Made by a program: the position numbers and the translations under genes. Below are positions 17,438-25,397 of a DNA stretch of 64,000 nucleotides, piece by piece (position 1 is the first letter of the stretch; each line of letters begins with the position of its first letter). The notes under the pieces were generated by a model that did no database searches, was not told the DNA's origin, and saw only the letters and a program-made list of their open reading frames with translations. The stretch comes from Mycobacterium sp. D16Q14 (GTDB lineage: Bacteria; Actinomycetota; Actinomycetes; Mycobacteriales; Mycobacteriaceae): positions 1-64,000 of the forward strand of contig MAEX01000012.1 in NCBI GenBank assembly GCA_002013415.1, read 5' to 3'.

Positions 17438-17650
17438 TCAGCGCCAGCCATAGCCGGGTGCGCCAAACCCGTACCCAAATCCGTCGTCGTCTGCCCACAT
17501 CCACGGTGAAAGGTCATCATCGGTACTTTGTGTACACGCGGCATCGGGGCCCATGCCTCCCGAGAACTGGCACGGGGGTTCGGCCCTGGCCGGCGCGGCC
17601 AAGGCCACCGCTGCCACCAATACCGCTGTGACACATGCGCTGTAAGGCAT
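17438..17650 (-). CDS. Small secreted protein, Asp/Gly/Trp-rich
   Basis: 70 residues. A signal peptide (MPYSACVTAVLVAAVALAAP ARA) is probably cleaved before EPPC, giving a mature protein of about 45 residues with two cysteines and an aromatic Gly-rich tail (WADDDGFGYGFGAPGYGWR). AAGAGGGGG precedes ATG 17650, so I reject the longer frame. It resembles many short mycobacterial exported proteins of unknown function. Confidence 0.7.
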   Translation of the reverse strand: MPYSACVTAVLVAAVALAAPARAEPPCQFSGGMGPDAACTQSTDDDLSPWMWADDDGFGYGFGAPGYGWR

Positions 17651-17787
17651 TCCGTACCCCCTCTTCGTCGCAACAACGTGCGGGGCTCGAATTGAGATTA
17701 GCACCGGAATCGGTGACCCGCCGGGGTTGAACCATGCATTCCTGTGGCCTGATCTGCGACGCGACATTCACTTGCGACAATGGCTGC

Positions 17788-18411
17788 ATGGTTGAGCAGA
17801 GCCTCTGGATGCAAAAAGTTGCGACCGATCCACACCATTCGCATTGGTACATCGAGCGCTTTCGCGCGTTGGCACGTGAGGGCGCCGATTTAGCGGGCGA
17901 GGCTCGCCTCGTGGATGCGATGGTGCCGCGGGGTGCCCGCATCCTCGATGCCGGGTGCGGCTCCGGCCGGGTGGGCGGATTTCTGGCGGCGGCCGGTCAC
18001 CATGTGACCGGTGTCGACGTCGACCCCGTGCTCATCGAGGCGGCCGAGCAGGACCATCCCGGATCGCGTTGGATTGTTGGTGATCTCACCGATCTCGACC
18101 TGCCCTCGCGCGGTATCGCCGAGCCATTCGACGTCATCGTGTCGGCCGGCAACGTGATGGCATTTCTTGCCCCGAGCACCCGCGTTCAGGTATTGACTCG
18201 GCTGCGTACGCACCTGACGAGCGACGGCCGCGCGGTGATCGGCTTCGGGGCCGGCCGTGACTACGAGTTCACCCAGTTCCTCGGCGATGCGGGCGAGGCC
18301 GGCCTCATCCCGGATCTTCTGCTGTCCACTTGGGACTTGCGGCCCTTCGCCGCTGACTCCGACTTTCTTGTCGCGCTGCTTCGGGCAGGAGACACCCAGC
18401 ATGAACGCTGA
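17788..18411 (+). CDS. Class I SAM-dependent methyltransferase
   Basis: 207 residues with a Rossmann methyltransferase fold. Motif I is ILDAGCGSGRVGGFLA, the acidic end of strand 2 is VTGVDVDP, and motif II/III is FDVIVSAGNVMAFLAP. The substrate is unknown. The start at 17788 fits the N-terminus; an ATG 54 bases earlier would add a Cys-rich stretch foreign to the family. Its stop overlaps the start of the decayed DUF1295 gene by 11 bases, so the two were probably an operon. Confidence 0.82.
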   Translation: MVEQSLWMQKVATDPHHSHWYIERFRALAREGADLAGEARLVDAMVPRGARILDAGCGSGRVGGFLAAAGHHVTGVDVDPVLIEAAEQDHPGSRWIVGDLTDLDLPSRGIAEPFDVIVSAGNVMAFLAPSTRVQVLTRLRTHLTSDGRAVIGFGAGRDYEFTQFLGDAGEAGLIPDLLLSTWDLRPFAADSDFLVALLRAGDTQHER

Positions 18412-18780
18412 GGGCGCGACCGCCACGCGGGGCAAGCGGCAATCATTGGCGTTGGTGGGCATCGCATACCTCATCGCCGTGTGCGTGGGCGCCGCGTGGC
18501 TTGTCTGGTGCGGTTTGCCCGGACCCGTCGCCCCGGCGAGGTGATGGACCGTGGCCTGTGGTCGTGGTCGCGGCATCCAAACTAATTCGGAGAGTTCAGT
18601 TTCTGGCTTCCCCTGGCGCTCTTCGGCATAGCGGTCTCCCCCGCGGACGCGTGGTGGCTGTGCCTCGGCGCCGCGGGCATGTTGGGGATGTTCCTGGGCT
18701 CGAGCATCCCGATGATGGAGCAGCGCAGTCTGCAGCGTCGCCCCGAATACCGGGACGTGATCGCGCGGGTGTCACTCGCT
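18401..18780 (+). pseudogene. Relic of a DUF1295 (steroid-reductase-like) membrane protein
   Basis: The N-terminal helix survives in one frame (MNAEGATATRGKRQSLALVG, stop at 18544). The C-terminal third follows in another: GLWSWSRHPN-stop-FGEFSFWLPLA, then SIPMMEQRSLQRRPEYRDVI. The family motif is SRHPNYFGE, so the TAA at about 18585 replaces the Tyr codon. The middle ~150 residues are gone. The surviving C-terminal frame runs straight into the cupin gene. Confidence 0.82.
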
Positions 18781-19164
18781 GCGTGCGCGGGCCTTGTCAC
18801 CCTCACTGTGTCGTGCGGGTCGTCGACGGTGCAATCCGAACGTGAGCCGGTGAGCCGCACCGACTTACAGCGTCACGATCTGAGCATCCCTGGCCGTGAG
18901 TCCCTGCAGACACGTGTCGATTTTCAGCCCGGAGCCGAAGCCGCCCGGCACAAGCATCCAGGTGAGGAGATCATCTACGTGCTCAAGGGCACGCTGGTCT
19001 ACGACATCGATGGTCAGGGCTCCAAGACCGTCACGGCCGGCGATGCACTGTTCGTCCCCGCCGAGACCTTCCATACGGTCCGCAATGTCGGCACCGACGA
19101 AGGTTCGGAACTCGCGACCTACGTCGTCGACAAGGACAAGCCCCTCGTGGTACTGGCCGACTAG
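18757..19164 (+). CDS. Cupin-domain lipoprotein
   Basis: 135 residues from GTG 18757. MIARVSLAACAGLVTLTVSC forms a lipoprotein signal peptide with lipobox LTVSC. A single cupin beta-barrel follows: PGAEAARHKHPGEEIIYVLK with metal-ligand His/His/Glu, then AGDALFVPAETFHTV. Function is unknown; relatives bind metals or small molecules in the envelope. The frame is open upstream into the DUF1295 relic, so the true start is uncertain and the promoter may have been lost or replaced in the deletion. Confidence 0.72.
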   Translation: MIARVSLAACAGLVTLTVSCGSSTVQSEREPVSRTDLQRHDLSIPGRESLQTRVDFQPGAEAARHKHPGEEIIYVLKGTLVYDIDGQGSKTVTAGDALFVPAETFHTVRNVGTDEGSELATYVVDKDKPLVVLAD

Positions 19165-19208
19165 GGCTCTATCGGCACTGGCCGGGCATACCCGCACAAC
19201 ACCCAATC

Positions 19209-19237
19209 TTGACTGAATTTTCAGTTTGTTCTACCCT
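19209..19237 (+). promoter_or_regulatory. Promoter and palindromic operator of the agmatine operon
   Basis: TTGACT (19209-19214) and TACCCT (19232-19237) are spaced 17 bp like -35/-10 boxes. The palindrome ACTGAA-TT-TTCAGT (19212-19225) overlaps the -35, as expected of a repressor site. The TetR gene two cistrons downstream is the obvious candidate. Confidence 0.55.
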
Positions 19238-19265
19238 CGCTGTCATCCAGCCCAGGAGGTACGCA

Positions 19266-20249
19266 ATGCCCGAGTCGGGATTTGTCGTCGAAACCGCGTT
19301 CACACCGCCAAGCTCGCCGGCGCGCGTACGCGAGTCACGGCGAGCAGCGCTCCGTGTGGGTCTGGTGCAGCACCGCTGGCTCGCCGATCCGCAGCACCTG
19401 CGCGACCAACTCTCCGACGGCATCCGACTGGCCGCCGACGAGGGCGCGAAGGCCGTGTTCCTGCCGGAGCTGACGCTTTCCCGCTACCCCGCGGATGTAC
19501 GGGCAGGTGCGAACCCGGGTGCTCGTGCCGAGGAGCTGCTGTCGGGGCCCACGTTCTCCTTCGCCGCACAGGCCGCGAAGGAGAACGGCGTGCTGGTACA
19601 TGCGTCCCTGTACGAGCGTGCGGATGACGTTGATGGGCTCGGCTACAACACCGCCATCCTGGTATCCCCCGGCGGTGAGCTCGTCGGGCGCACTCGGAAA
19701 CTGCACATTCCTGTGACCGCCGGCTATTACGAGGACACGTACTTTCGCGCAGGACCCGCGGATGACCCATATCCGCTGTACCGCGTGGCCGAACTTGGTG
19801 ATGCCGCGGTCGGGATGCCCACCTGTTGGGACGAGTGGTTTCCCGAGGTCTCGCGGATGTACTCGCTAGCCGGCGCGGAGATCCTGGTCTATCCGACAGC
19901 GATCGGTTCCGAACCGGCCTTTCCGGCCTTTGACACACAGCCGCTCTGGCAGCACGTGATCGTGGGAAACGGGATTACCGCAGGGACATTCATGATCGTG
20001 CCCAACCGTTTTGGCGATGAGGGAAGTGTGAACTTCTATGGTTCCTCGTTCATTTCCGATCCGTACGGCCGGGTTCTCGTGCAGGCGCCGCGCGATGCGG
20101 CGGCGGTATTGGTGGCAGATCTGGATCTGGAGCAGCGCCAAGATTGGCTGGATCTGTTCCCGTTCAACATGACCCGTCGACCCGACACCTACACCCGGCT
20201 TACCGCACCTGTCGATACGGCCAATCCCTACGGGTCGCACGCGTCATGA
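19266..20249 (+). CDS. aguB: Nitrilase-superfamily amidohydrolase, probable N-carbamoylputrescine amidase
   Basis: 327 residues with the nitrilase triad: Glu68 (FLPELTLS), Lys145 (RKLHIP) and Cys187 (GMPTCWDEWFPE). The PTCWDEWFPE context is typical of N-carbamoylputrescine amidase, which yields putrescine, CO2 and ammonia. An AGGAGGT lies 5 bases before ATG 19266, so the extra 19 codons upstream are not used. The stop overlaps the aguA ATG (ATGA). An N-terminal ~45-residue extension precedes the catalytic domain, longer than usual. Confidence 0.85.
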   Translation: MPESGFVVETAFTPPSSPARVRESRRAALRVGLVQHRWLADPQHLRDQLSDGIRLAADEGAKAVFLPELTLSRYPADVRAGANPGARAEELLSGPTFSFAAQAAKENGVLVHASLYERADDVDGLGYNTAILVSPGGELVGRTRKLHIPVTAGYYEDTYFRAGPADDPYPLYRVAELGDAAVGMPTCWDEWFPEVSRMYSLAGAEILVYPTAIGSEPAFPAFDTQPLWQHVIVGNGITAGTFMIVPNRFGDEGSVNFYGSSFISDPYGRVLVQAPRDAAAVLVADLDLEQRQDWLDLFPFNMTRRPDTYTRLTAPVDTANPYGSHAS

Positions 20250-21268
20250 CCTGGCTCATGCCGCCGGAAACCGCCCGGCAGGAACGTATCTGGATGGCAT
20301 TTCCGTCGCAGGGGGCGACCGTCTTCGAGAACGCGGAGTCCACGCACGAGGCGCGTACCGCGTGGGCCGCGGTCGCGCACGCCATCCTCGACTTCGAGCC
20401 GGTCTCGATGATCGTCGACCCGGCCGATCGCCCGGCGGCGCGTACGTATCTATCACGGGAGATCGAGGTGTTCGAGGCGCCGCTCGATGATGCCTGGATG
20501 AGAGACATCGGCCCCACCTTTGTGCGCAGGGCAGACGGTGGCCTGGGCGCGGTGGACTGGGTGTTCAACGGATGGGGTGCCCGTGACTGGGCGCGCTGGG
20601 ACAAAGACGCGCACATCGGCGGGCATGTCGGTCAGCTCGCCGGGGCGGAAATTATCTCCTCCTCCTTGGTCAATGAGGGCGGGGGCATCCAGGTTGATGG
20701 TGAGGGCACGGTACTAGTGACCGAGACGGTGCAGCTCGATCCCGCCCGTAACCCTGGGCTGGACAAGCTCGCAGTGGAAGCGGAGCTGGCGCGCACGATC
20801 GGCGCGCGGCATGTGATCTGGCTGCCGCGCGGCCTGACTCGTGACGCGCAGCGGTTCGGCACGAATGGCCACGTCGACATTGTGGTCGCCATCCCATCGC
20901 CGGGACGGCTGCTGATACACACACAGAACAACGCCACACACCCGGACCATGAGGTCACCAAGGAGATCATCGAGCTACTGGCACAGAGTCACGACGCCCA
21001 GGGAAAGCCATGGGAGATAACGCAAGTCCCGGCGCCGGACGTGCTGCGTGACAGCGAGGGCTGGGTGGACTACAGCTACATCAACCATCTTGTGGTCAAT
21101 GACGCCGTGATCGCTTGCCGGTTCGATGACCCGGCCGACGACACCGCTAGAGCCATTCTCGCCGAGGAGTATCCAGGGCGCGCCGTGGTTACCGTCGACG
21201 CACGTGAGATCTTCGCGCGGGGCGGCGGTATCCACTGCATCAGCCAGCAACAGCCAGCCGTGTCCTGA
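20246..21268 (+). CDS. aguA: Agmatine deiminase
   Basis: 340 residues. Converts agmatine to N-carbamoylputrescine. The guanidine-modifying-enzyme residues are present: DAWMRDIGPTF, NEGGGIQVDGEGTVL, FGTNGHVDIV and the nucleophile Cys331 in GGGIHCIS. It is translationally coupled to the amidase upstream, so the pair carries out agmatine to putrescine. A TetR gene follows by 72 bases. Confidence 0.92.
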   Translation: MTWLMPPETARQERIWMAFPSQGATVFENAESTHEARTAWAAVAHAILDFEPVSMIVDPADRPAARTYLSREIEVFEAPLDDAWMRDIGPTFVRRADGGLGAVDWVFNGWGARDWARWDKDAHIGGHVGQLAGAEIISSSLVNEGGGIQVDGEGTVLVTETVQLDPARNPGLDKLAVEAELARTIGARHVIWLPRGLTRDAQRFGTNGHVDIVVAIPSPGRLLIHTQNNATHPDHEVTKEIIELLAQSHDAQGKPWEITQVPAPDVLRDSEGWVDYSYINHLVVNDAVIACRFDDPADDTARAILAEEYPGRAVVTVDAREIFARGGGIHCISQQQPAVS

Positions 21269-21340
21269 TGACAGGACGGTGCAGGGTCGCAGCCATTCCT
21301 TAGCATGGAGCGAGCTGTCGAGACGGAACGGAGGTGTCGG

Positions 21341-21949
21341 GTGACCAGTCGACAGGAAGCGATTCTGCAGGCCAGTGCCGCCGCCATCGCCGAGAACGGT
21401 GTCCGGGGCCTCCGTGTCAGCGATGTAGCACGAGTAGCCGGGGTTTCGTCGGGTCTGCTCTACTACCACTTCAGGGACCGTGATGGACTGCTCGCGGCGG
21501 CCCTCACCTACATCAATGATCAGGCACGCGCGTACCGGCAGGCCGCCAGCGGTTCCGGTGTATCGCGGGGTCAGCTTATTGAGCATATTCTCGGGGAGAT
21601 TCAGGATTCCGCTGCGGTAGTGGAGAACTCGTTGGTGTGGAACGAGCTACGTGCGTCTGCGGTCTACGAGGAACCGCTGCGCGAACCCCTTGCGCGAACA
21701 TCCGAAGAGTGGACACGTGAAACCGCTGCCGCCATCCGAGCCGCTCAGGACATCGGCGAGGTGTCCGAAACCGTAGATGCGGACAGCATTGCCCTGGTTC
21801 TCAATGCGCTCACCGAGGGTCTGGCGTCCCGCTGGCTTTCCCACGAACTCACTGCCGCCGAGGCGCGTGCCCATCTGCGCGCCACTACCGAGTTGATGCT
21901 CCCCGCACATGGCCGTGGCCCCAAGGACATTCAGCCAATTCGCGGATGA
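21341..21949 (+). CDS. TetR-family regulator, probable regulator of aguBA
   Basis: 202 residues. The N-terminal HTH is typical (ILQASAAAIAENGVRGLRVS, VAGVSSGLLYYHFRDRDGLL), and the C-terminal ligand domain is of the BetI/RutR type. I chose GTG 21341 because GGAGG precedes it; the ATG at 21305 has no site. It is in line with aguB-aguA, and the palindrome ACTGAATTTTCAGT before aguB fits its operator. The ligand could be agmatine or a polyamine, by inference. Confidence 0.85.
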   Translation: MTSRQEAILQASAAAIAENGVRGLRVSDVARVAGVSSGLLYYHFRDRDGLLAAALTYINDQARAYRQAASGSGVSRGQLIEHILGEIQDSAAVVENSLVWNELRASAVYEEPLREPLARTSEEWTRETAAAIRAAQDIGEVSETVDADSIALVLNALTEGLASRWLSHELTAAEARAHLRATTELMLPAHGRGPKDIQPIRG

Positions 21950-21962
21950 CGCGGCAGCGCCG

Positions 21963-22415
21963 CTACCCGGCCGTCGGATTGGAGTAGACGCGACGGGGCG
22001 TGATGAGGACTGCGGCGCGTCGTTCCTCTGCCATCACGCGGTCGTAGGTGTCCCAGTCATCATGTGTGCCACCGGCCGCCTGAAAGATGTTGCGTAACAA
22101 CAGGCGTAGCGCCTCGCTGTCGGCGCCGGCATGCGGATCGTCTGGACCGATGATCTCCGCGGTTCCCTCGACCGTTGCCCATTGCCACCCGGCACGCACG
22201 ACGATGGTGGCCCGCGGATCGGCCCGCAGATGGTCAAGCTTGCGAGTACCCCCTGCCGCCACCAGCGCGACGATCGGCTCGCCGGTTTGGGGATGCCGCA
22301 TGACGCCGGCATTGATTACCGAAGACTGGACGCTACCGTCGCCCCGAACCGTGCTGAGCACACACAGCCCGTGATCGAGATGAACGAGCTCGGCGAATGC
22401 GGATATGTCTGTCAC
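21963..22415 (-). CDS. PPOX-class F420/FMN split-barrel protein
   Basis: 150 residues: GLCVLSTVRGDGSVQSSVIN, then GEPIVALVAAGGTRKLDHLR, TIVVRAGWQWATVEGTAEII and a C-terminal MAEERRAAVLITPRRVYSNP. This is the pyridoxamine-oxidase-like fold of mycobacterial F420-dependent enzymes. GTG 22415 is preceded by GGAAGGGA. It converges with the TetR gene (13 bases between stops). It is only distantly similar to the one at 13376. Confidence 0.82.
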   Translation of the reverse strand: MTDISAFAELVHLDHGLCVLSTVRGDGSVQSSVINAGVMRHPQTGEPIVALVAAGGTRKLDHLRADPRATIVVRAGWQWATVEGTAEIIGPDDPHAGADSEALRLLLRNIFQAAGGTHDDWDTYDRVMAEERRAAVLITPRRVYSNPTAG

Positions 22416-22449
22416 GACTGAATCCCTTCCGTGAGCAGCCACGAGCGGT

Positions 22450-22893
22450 CTATCTCACTGTAGGCGCAGATGCTGCCAGGGCTGGGGACTCTTGCATGGT
22501 TCTACGCGACATTCGGTACCCGGCGGCGAGCAGCAGCCATGCTGCACCGACAATGAGCGCAACGCGGGCATCGGCACTAGAGGCCAGCAGGACCATAACG
22601 AACACCAAAAATCCCGTCGCGAACATCTGCAGATACGGCCACCCGGGCGCGGGAAACGCCGGGGTCGATGCATCGCCGATACTCGACTGTGCCCGGAATT
22701 TGAAGTGGGACAATAGGATCATCAGCCAGACAAAAATCGTCGCGAAGGTGGCGACGGACGCGATCATGACGAAAACGCGCTCCTCTATCGCATAGTTCAA
22801 CATGGCGCCGTCGAACAAGGCCGCCGTCATGACGACCACGGTCATCCACGGGACACCGTTATCCGATTCTGATGAGGCTGCCGCGCTTACCAT
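22450..22893 (-). pseudogene. Truncated amino-acid permease (C-terminal third)
   Basis: 147 codons corresponding to the last four helices of GabP/AnsP-type amino-acid permeases: GVPWMTVVVMTAALFDGAML, then FVMIASVATFATIFVWLMIL and LSHFKFR. A functional permease needs about 460 residues and twelve helices, so the first ~320 are missing. No matching sequence is seen in the 170 bases upstream, which implies a deletion. The remaining frame has a start codon and could still be translated. Confidence 0.72.
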
Positions 22894-23063
22894 TCCTCAC
22901 ACGCTAGGCGGCGTGCCCGACCCAGCTGGCGGAATGCCCGATGTTCGCATATCCCTCGGCGCTGAGGGAGTGCATGAACTCGCACTGCCGACGTGAGCCG
23001 CTGCGGGCCTGCCTGAGGCGGCCGCCGGGCAGTAGGCAGTCCGCGCTGGCGCGTATCAGGTTC

Positions 23064-23330
23064 CTACTTGCCGGTGCGCTCGCGGTGCTTACACCCGGGC
23101 CAGCAGCAGGGCCGGCGCTTACCCTCTTCGAGTTCCTCCTGGGTCCGCCGAATACGGCGCTCCCGAGTGGCCTCTTGCTTCGCGTCCTCGACCCAGCAGA
23201 TGAACTCGTTGCGCCCCAAGGGCGTGATGTCCTGCCACAGGGCCAGGGCCGTGGGGTTCTCGATTAGTGCCGTGCGCAGGTCGGCGGGCAGCGTGTGTAC
23301 GACTCCCCCGGCGACCTTCGGGCTGCTCAC
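23064..23330 (-). CDS. YdeI/OmpD-associated family protein
   Basis: 88 residues. TLPADLRTALIENPTALALW and RNEFICWVEDAKQEATRERR match the YdeI-like family, which includes bacteriocin-protection-like proteins. The Cys/His cluster CCWPGCKHRE at the end could bind a metal. GTG 23330 overlaps the stop of the proline-rich secreted protein (GTGA), so the two are translationally coupled. Confidence 0.78.
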   Translation of the reverse strand: MSSPKVAGGVVHTLPADLRTALIENPTALALWQDITPLGRNEFICWVEDAKQEATRERRIRRTQEELEEGKRRPCCWPGCKHRERTGK

Positions 23331-23854
23331 GGCGTGGGGTTGGTTTGGGCAGCATTGTCCGGAGCGGGTCCGGTCGGCTCATAGCCGGGTGGCGGAGGGC
23401 CCGTCAACGAGGTGTATCCCGGTGGCAGCGGCGGTCCCGAGGGGGCCGGTGCGTAGGGGTCGCGTATCCGCCCTGGGTTGGAGGACTCCGGGGCATTTGT
23501 CGAGATGTAACCTGGCGGCAACTGCGGCGCGGGCCCCGCGCCGGCGGGCCGCCCTGCCACACCTTCAGGAGTGTCCATCGGACCGTCTTTGGCCTGATGG
23601 TATAGGTCGCGGATGGTCCCCAGCGGACCTCCGGATCCCGAGCCGTACGAGGGATTCGCGACCTCAGGAACCGATGGCTGAGCGGGCGGCGGGGGCGGCG
23701 GACCGACAGGTGCGGTGGCCGCGACTGCCACATCTGGAGCCGACGGCCCGGGCGGGGGCCCCGGTGTCACAGGATCTGCTCCGGCGGGAGTCGACAGGGA
23801 TAGCGCGGCCCCGGCAACGATCACGCCGGCGACGAACAGCTTGGCTGCATCCAT
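23327..23854 (-). CDS. Proline-rich secreted protein
   Basis: 175 residues. A signal peptide (KLFVAGVIVAGAALSLSTPAGA) is followed by a Pro/Gly/Ser-rich chain with repeated PP-GY units (LPPGYISTN, LPPGYTSLT, PPPGYEPTG). It is low-complexity and extended, likely in the cell wall. No enzyme domain is visible. It is coupled to the YdeI-like gene. Confidence 0.75.
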   Translation of the reverse strand: MDAAKLFVAGVIVAGAALSLSTPAGADPVTPGPPPGPSAPDVAVAATAPVGPPPPPPAQPSVPEVANPSYGSGSGGPLGTIRDLYHQAKDGPMDTPEGVAGRPAGAGPAPQLPPGYISTNAPESSNPGRIRDPYAPAPSGPPLPPGYTSLTGPPPPGYEPTGPAPDNAAQTNPTP

Positions 23855-23890
23855 CGAGTCATCGTCGCATAGACGATCTGCAGCTGCAGG

Positions 23891-24520
23891 TCACTGACAG
23901 TGCAGCGCGGCGATGCCCTGATCGAGCGCAGCCTCCAGATAGGACAGGTCGCCCGTGGCGAGCATGATGCCGACCCCGCCCTGAACACCGGCCAACAAGG
24001 CGGCGGCGGCCCTGTCGGCATCGATGGCCGCGGCAATCTTGCCCTGCCGTTGCATGGACCGGATTCCCGTGCTGATCGCCTGATGCCATGTGGTGATGAG
24101 GCGCGCCGTCAGAGTCTGGGCACCCGGTGTGGTCCGTCCGATCTCGGACATGAGGACCGCGATGGGGCAGCTGGTGCCTTGCCTGCGGTAACGCTCGACC
24201 ACAGCGTCGCGCCAGCGTTGCCACGCTGCCCAGGAAGTGAGCTCACCGAGGTATGGCTGCTGATCGTCGAGGACGGCCTGTGACTCGAACGCGGCCACCG
24301 CCAGCAGCAGCTGATCCTTGCCGCCGGGAAAATAGTGGAACAGCTGGCTCTTCGAGGTCTGGGTGCGCGCCATGACGTCGTCGAGCGTGATCATCGCTAC
24401 GCCGACGCTGCGGATTTCCGCTGCCGCGCCTTCGATGATCCGCTGGCGGGTGGCCCGGCCCTTTGTCGTCAGGTTCTGGACTTGTGGGTCCAATTCGAGC
24501 AGCGGAGCATCCGTACCCAT
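23891..24520 (-). CDS. TetR-family regulator divergent from SDR gene
   Basis: 209 residues. HTH at about residues 20-65 (RQRIIEGAAAEIRSVGVAMI, VMARTQTSKSQLFHYFPGGK), with a ligand domain like TetR_C_6/AcrR types behind it. ATG 24520 is the first start that keeps the HTH; the longer frame is antisense to the SDR. Its start codon is separated by one base from the SDR start, so each gene's leader lies inside the other. Confidence 0.85.
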   Translation of the reverse strand: MGTDAPLLELDPQVQNLTTKGRATRQRIIEGAAAEIRSVGVAMITLDDVMARTQTSKSQLFHYFPGGKDQLLLAVAAFESQAVLDDQQPYLGELTSWAAWQRWRDAVVERYRRQGTSCPIAVLMSEIGRTTPGAQTLTARLITTWHQAISTGIRSMQRQGKIAAAIDADRAAAALLAGVQGGVGIMLATGDLSYLEAALDQGIAALHCQ

Positions 24521-24521
24521 G

Positions 24522-25277
24522 ATGCAAAAAGATACGCGACTGTCCGGCCGTTCGGCATTGGTTACCGGTTCGACAGGCGGTCTCGGAGTCGCCATCGCCA
24601 AGGAGCTCGCGGCGCAGGGAGCTTTTGTCGTCGTGAGCGGCCGCAATCAATCTCACGGTGAGGCGGTTGTTGCCGATATCGAGGTCGCCGGCGGACGTGC
24701 CGCGTTTGTGGCCGCCGATCTAGGGGCCGGTGCAGACGAAATACACCGAGCCGCCGCCACCGCCACCGAGGCATCCGGTGGGCGTCTGGACATACTGGTG
24801 AACAATGCCGCGAGTCTGCAGCTGCCCACCCCGACGGGCGAGGTGACTGCGCAGACACTGCGAGATGCCTTCGAGGTCAACGTGTTCGCGCCGTTCTTGC
24901 TGACCGGCATCATCGCTCCGCAGATGGCCAGTGGCGGGGCGATCGTCAACATCGGGTCGATCACGGGCCTGCGCGGTGCCAGTGGATCCGCCGTGTACAA
25001 CGCCAGCAAGGCCGCCATCCACTCGTTCACTACCAGCTGGGCCGACGAGTTCGGCCCGTTCGGTGTGCGCGTGAATGCCGTTGCCCCAGGGCCGATCTCT
25101 ACCGAGCGCCAGGAGGAGTTCGCCGAGCACATCGCGCCCGTCCTGTCGCGACTCCCCTCTCGCCGGATGAGCACACCCCAGGAAGTCGCCGCCGCTGTTG
25201 CCTTCCTCGCCAGCGACGATGCCTCGAACATTCACGGAGCGATTCTCAGCGTCGATGGGGGCTGGGCCGCCGTCTGA
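24522..25277 (+). CDS. Short-chain dehydrogenase/reductase
   Basis: 251 residues with a classical SDR fold. Cofactor motif is TGSTGGLG (TGxxxGxG), then NNAA, catalytic Ser in NIGSITGLRG, and YNASK (YxxxK). An Arg after the first beta strand (SGRN) suggests NADP(H). The C-terminal ASNIHGAILSVDGGW is typical. The substrate is unknown. It is divergent from a TetR gene that probably represses it. Confidence 0.9.
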   Translation: MQKDTRLSGRSALVTGSTGGLGVAIAKELAAQGAFVVVSGRNQSHGEAVVADIEVAGGRAAFVAADLGAGADEIHRAAATATEASGGRLDILVNNAASLQLPTPTGEVTAQTLRDAFEVNVFAPFLLTGIIAPQMASGGAIVNIGSITGLRGASGSAVYNASKAAIHSFTTSWADEFGPFGVRVNAVAPGPISTERQEEFAEHIAPVLSRLPSRRMSTPQEVAAAVAFLASDDASNIHGAILSVDGGWAAV

Positions 25278-25397
25278 ACGGTTGAGCATGACGACGAAGG
25301 CCCCCCGGATGGTTGCCTCGTCACGGTAAAGTCCCACGTCGTCGCCAGCCCGGGACGCTCGACGCCAACAGACCTCTCACGGAATCGGTTCCCTGAC

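Noticed and set aside
18679..19164. Cupin protein starting at ATG 18679
   Set aside because: The first 26 residues belong to the DUF1295 relic; GTG 18757 gives a proper lipoprotein signal peptide.
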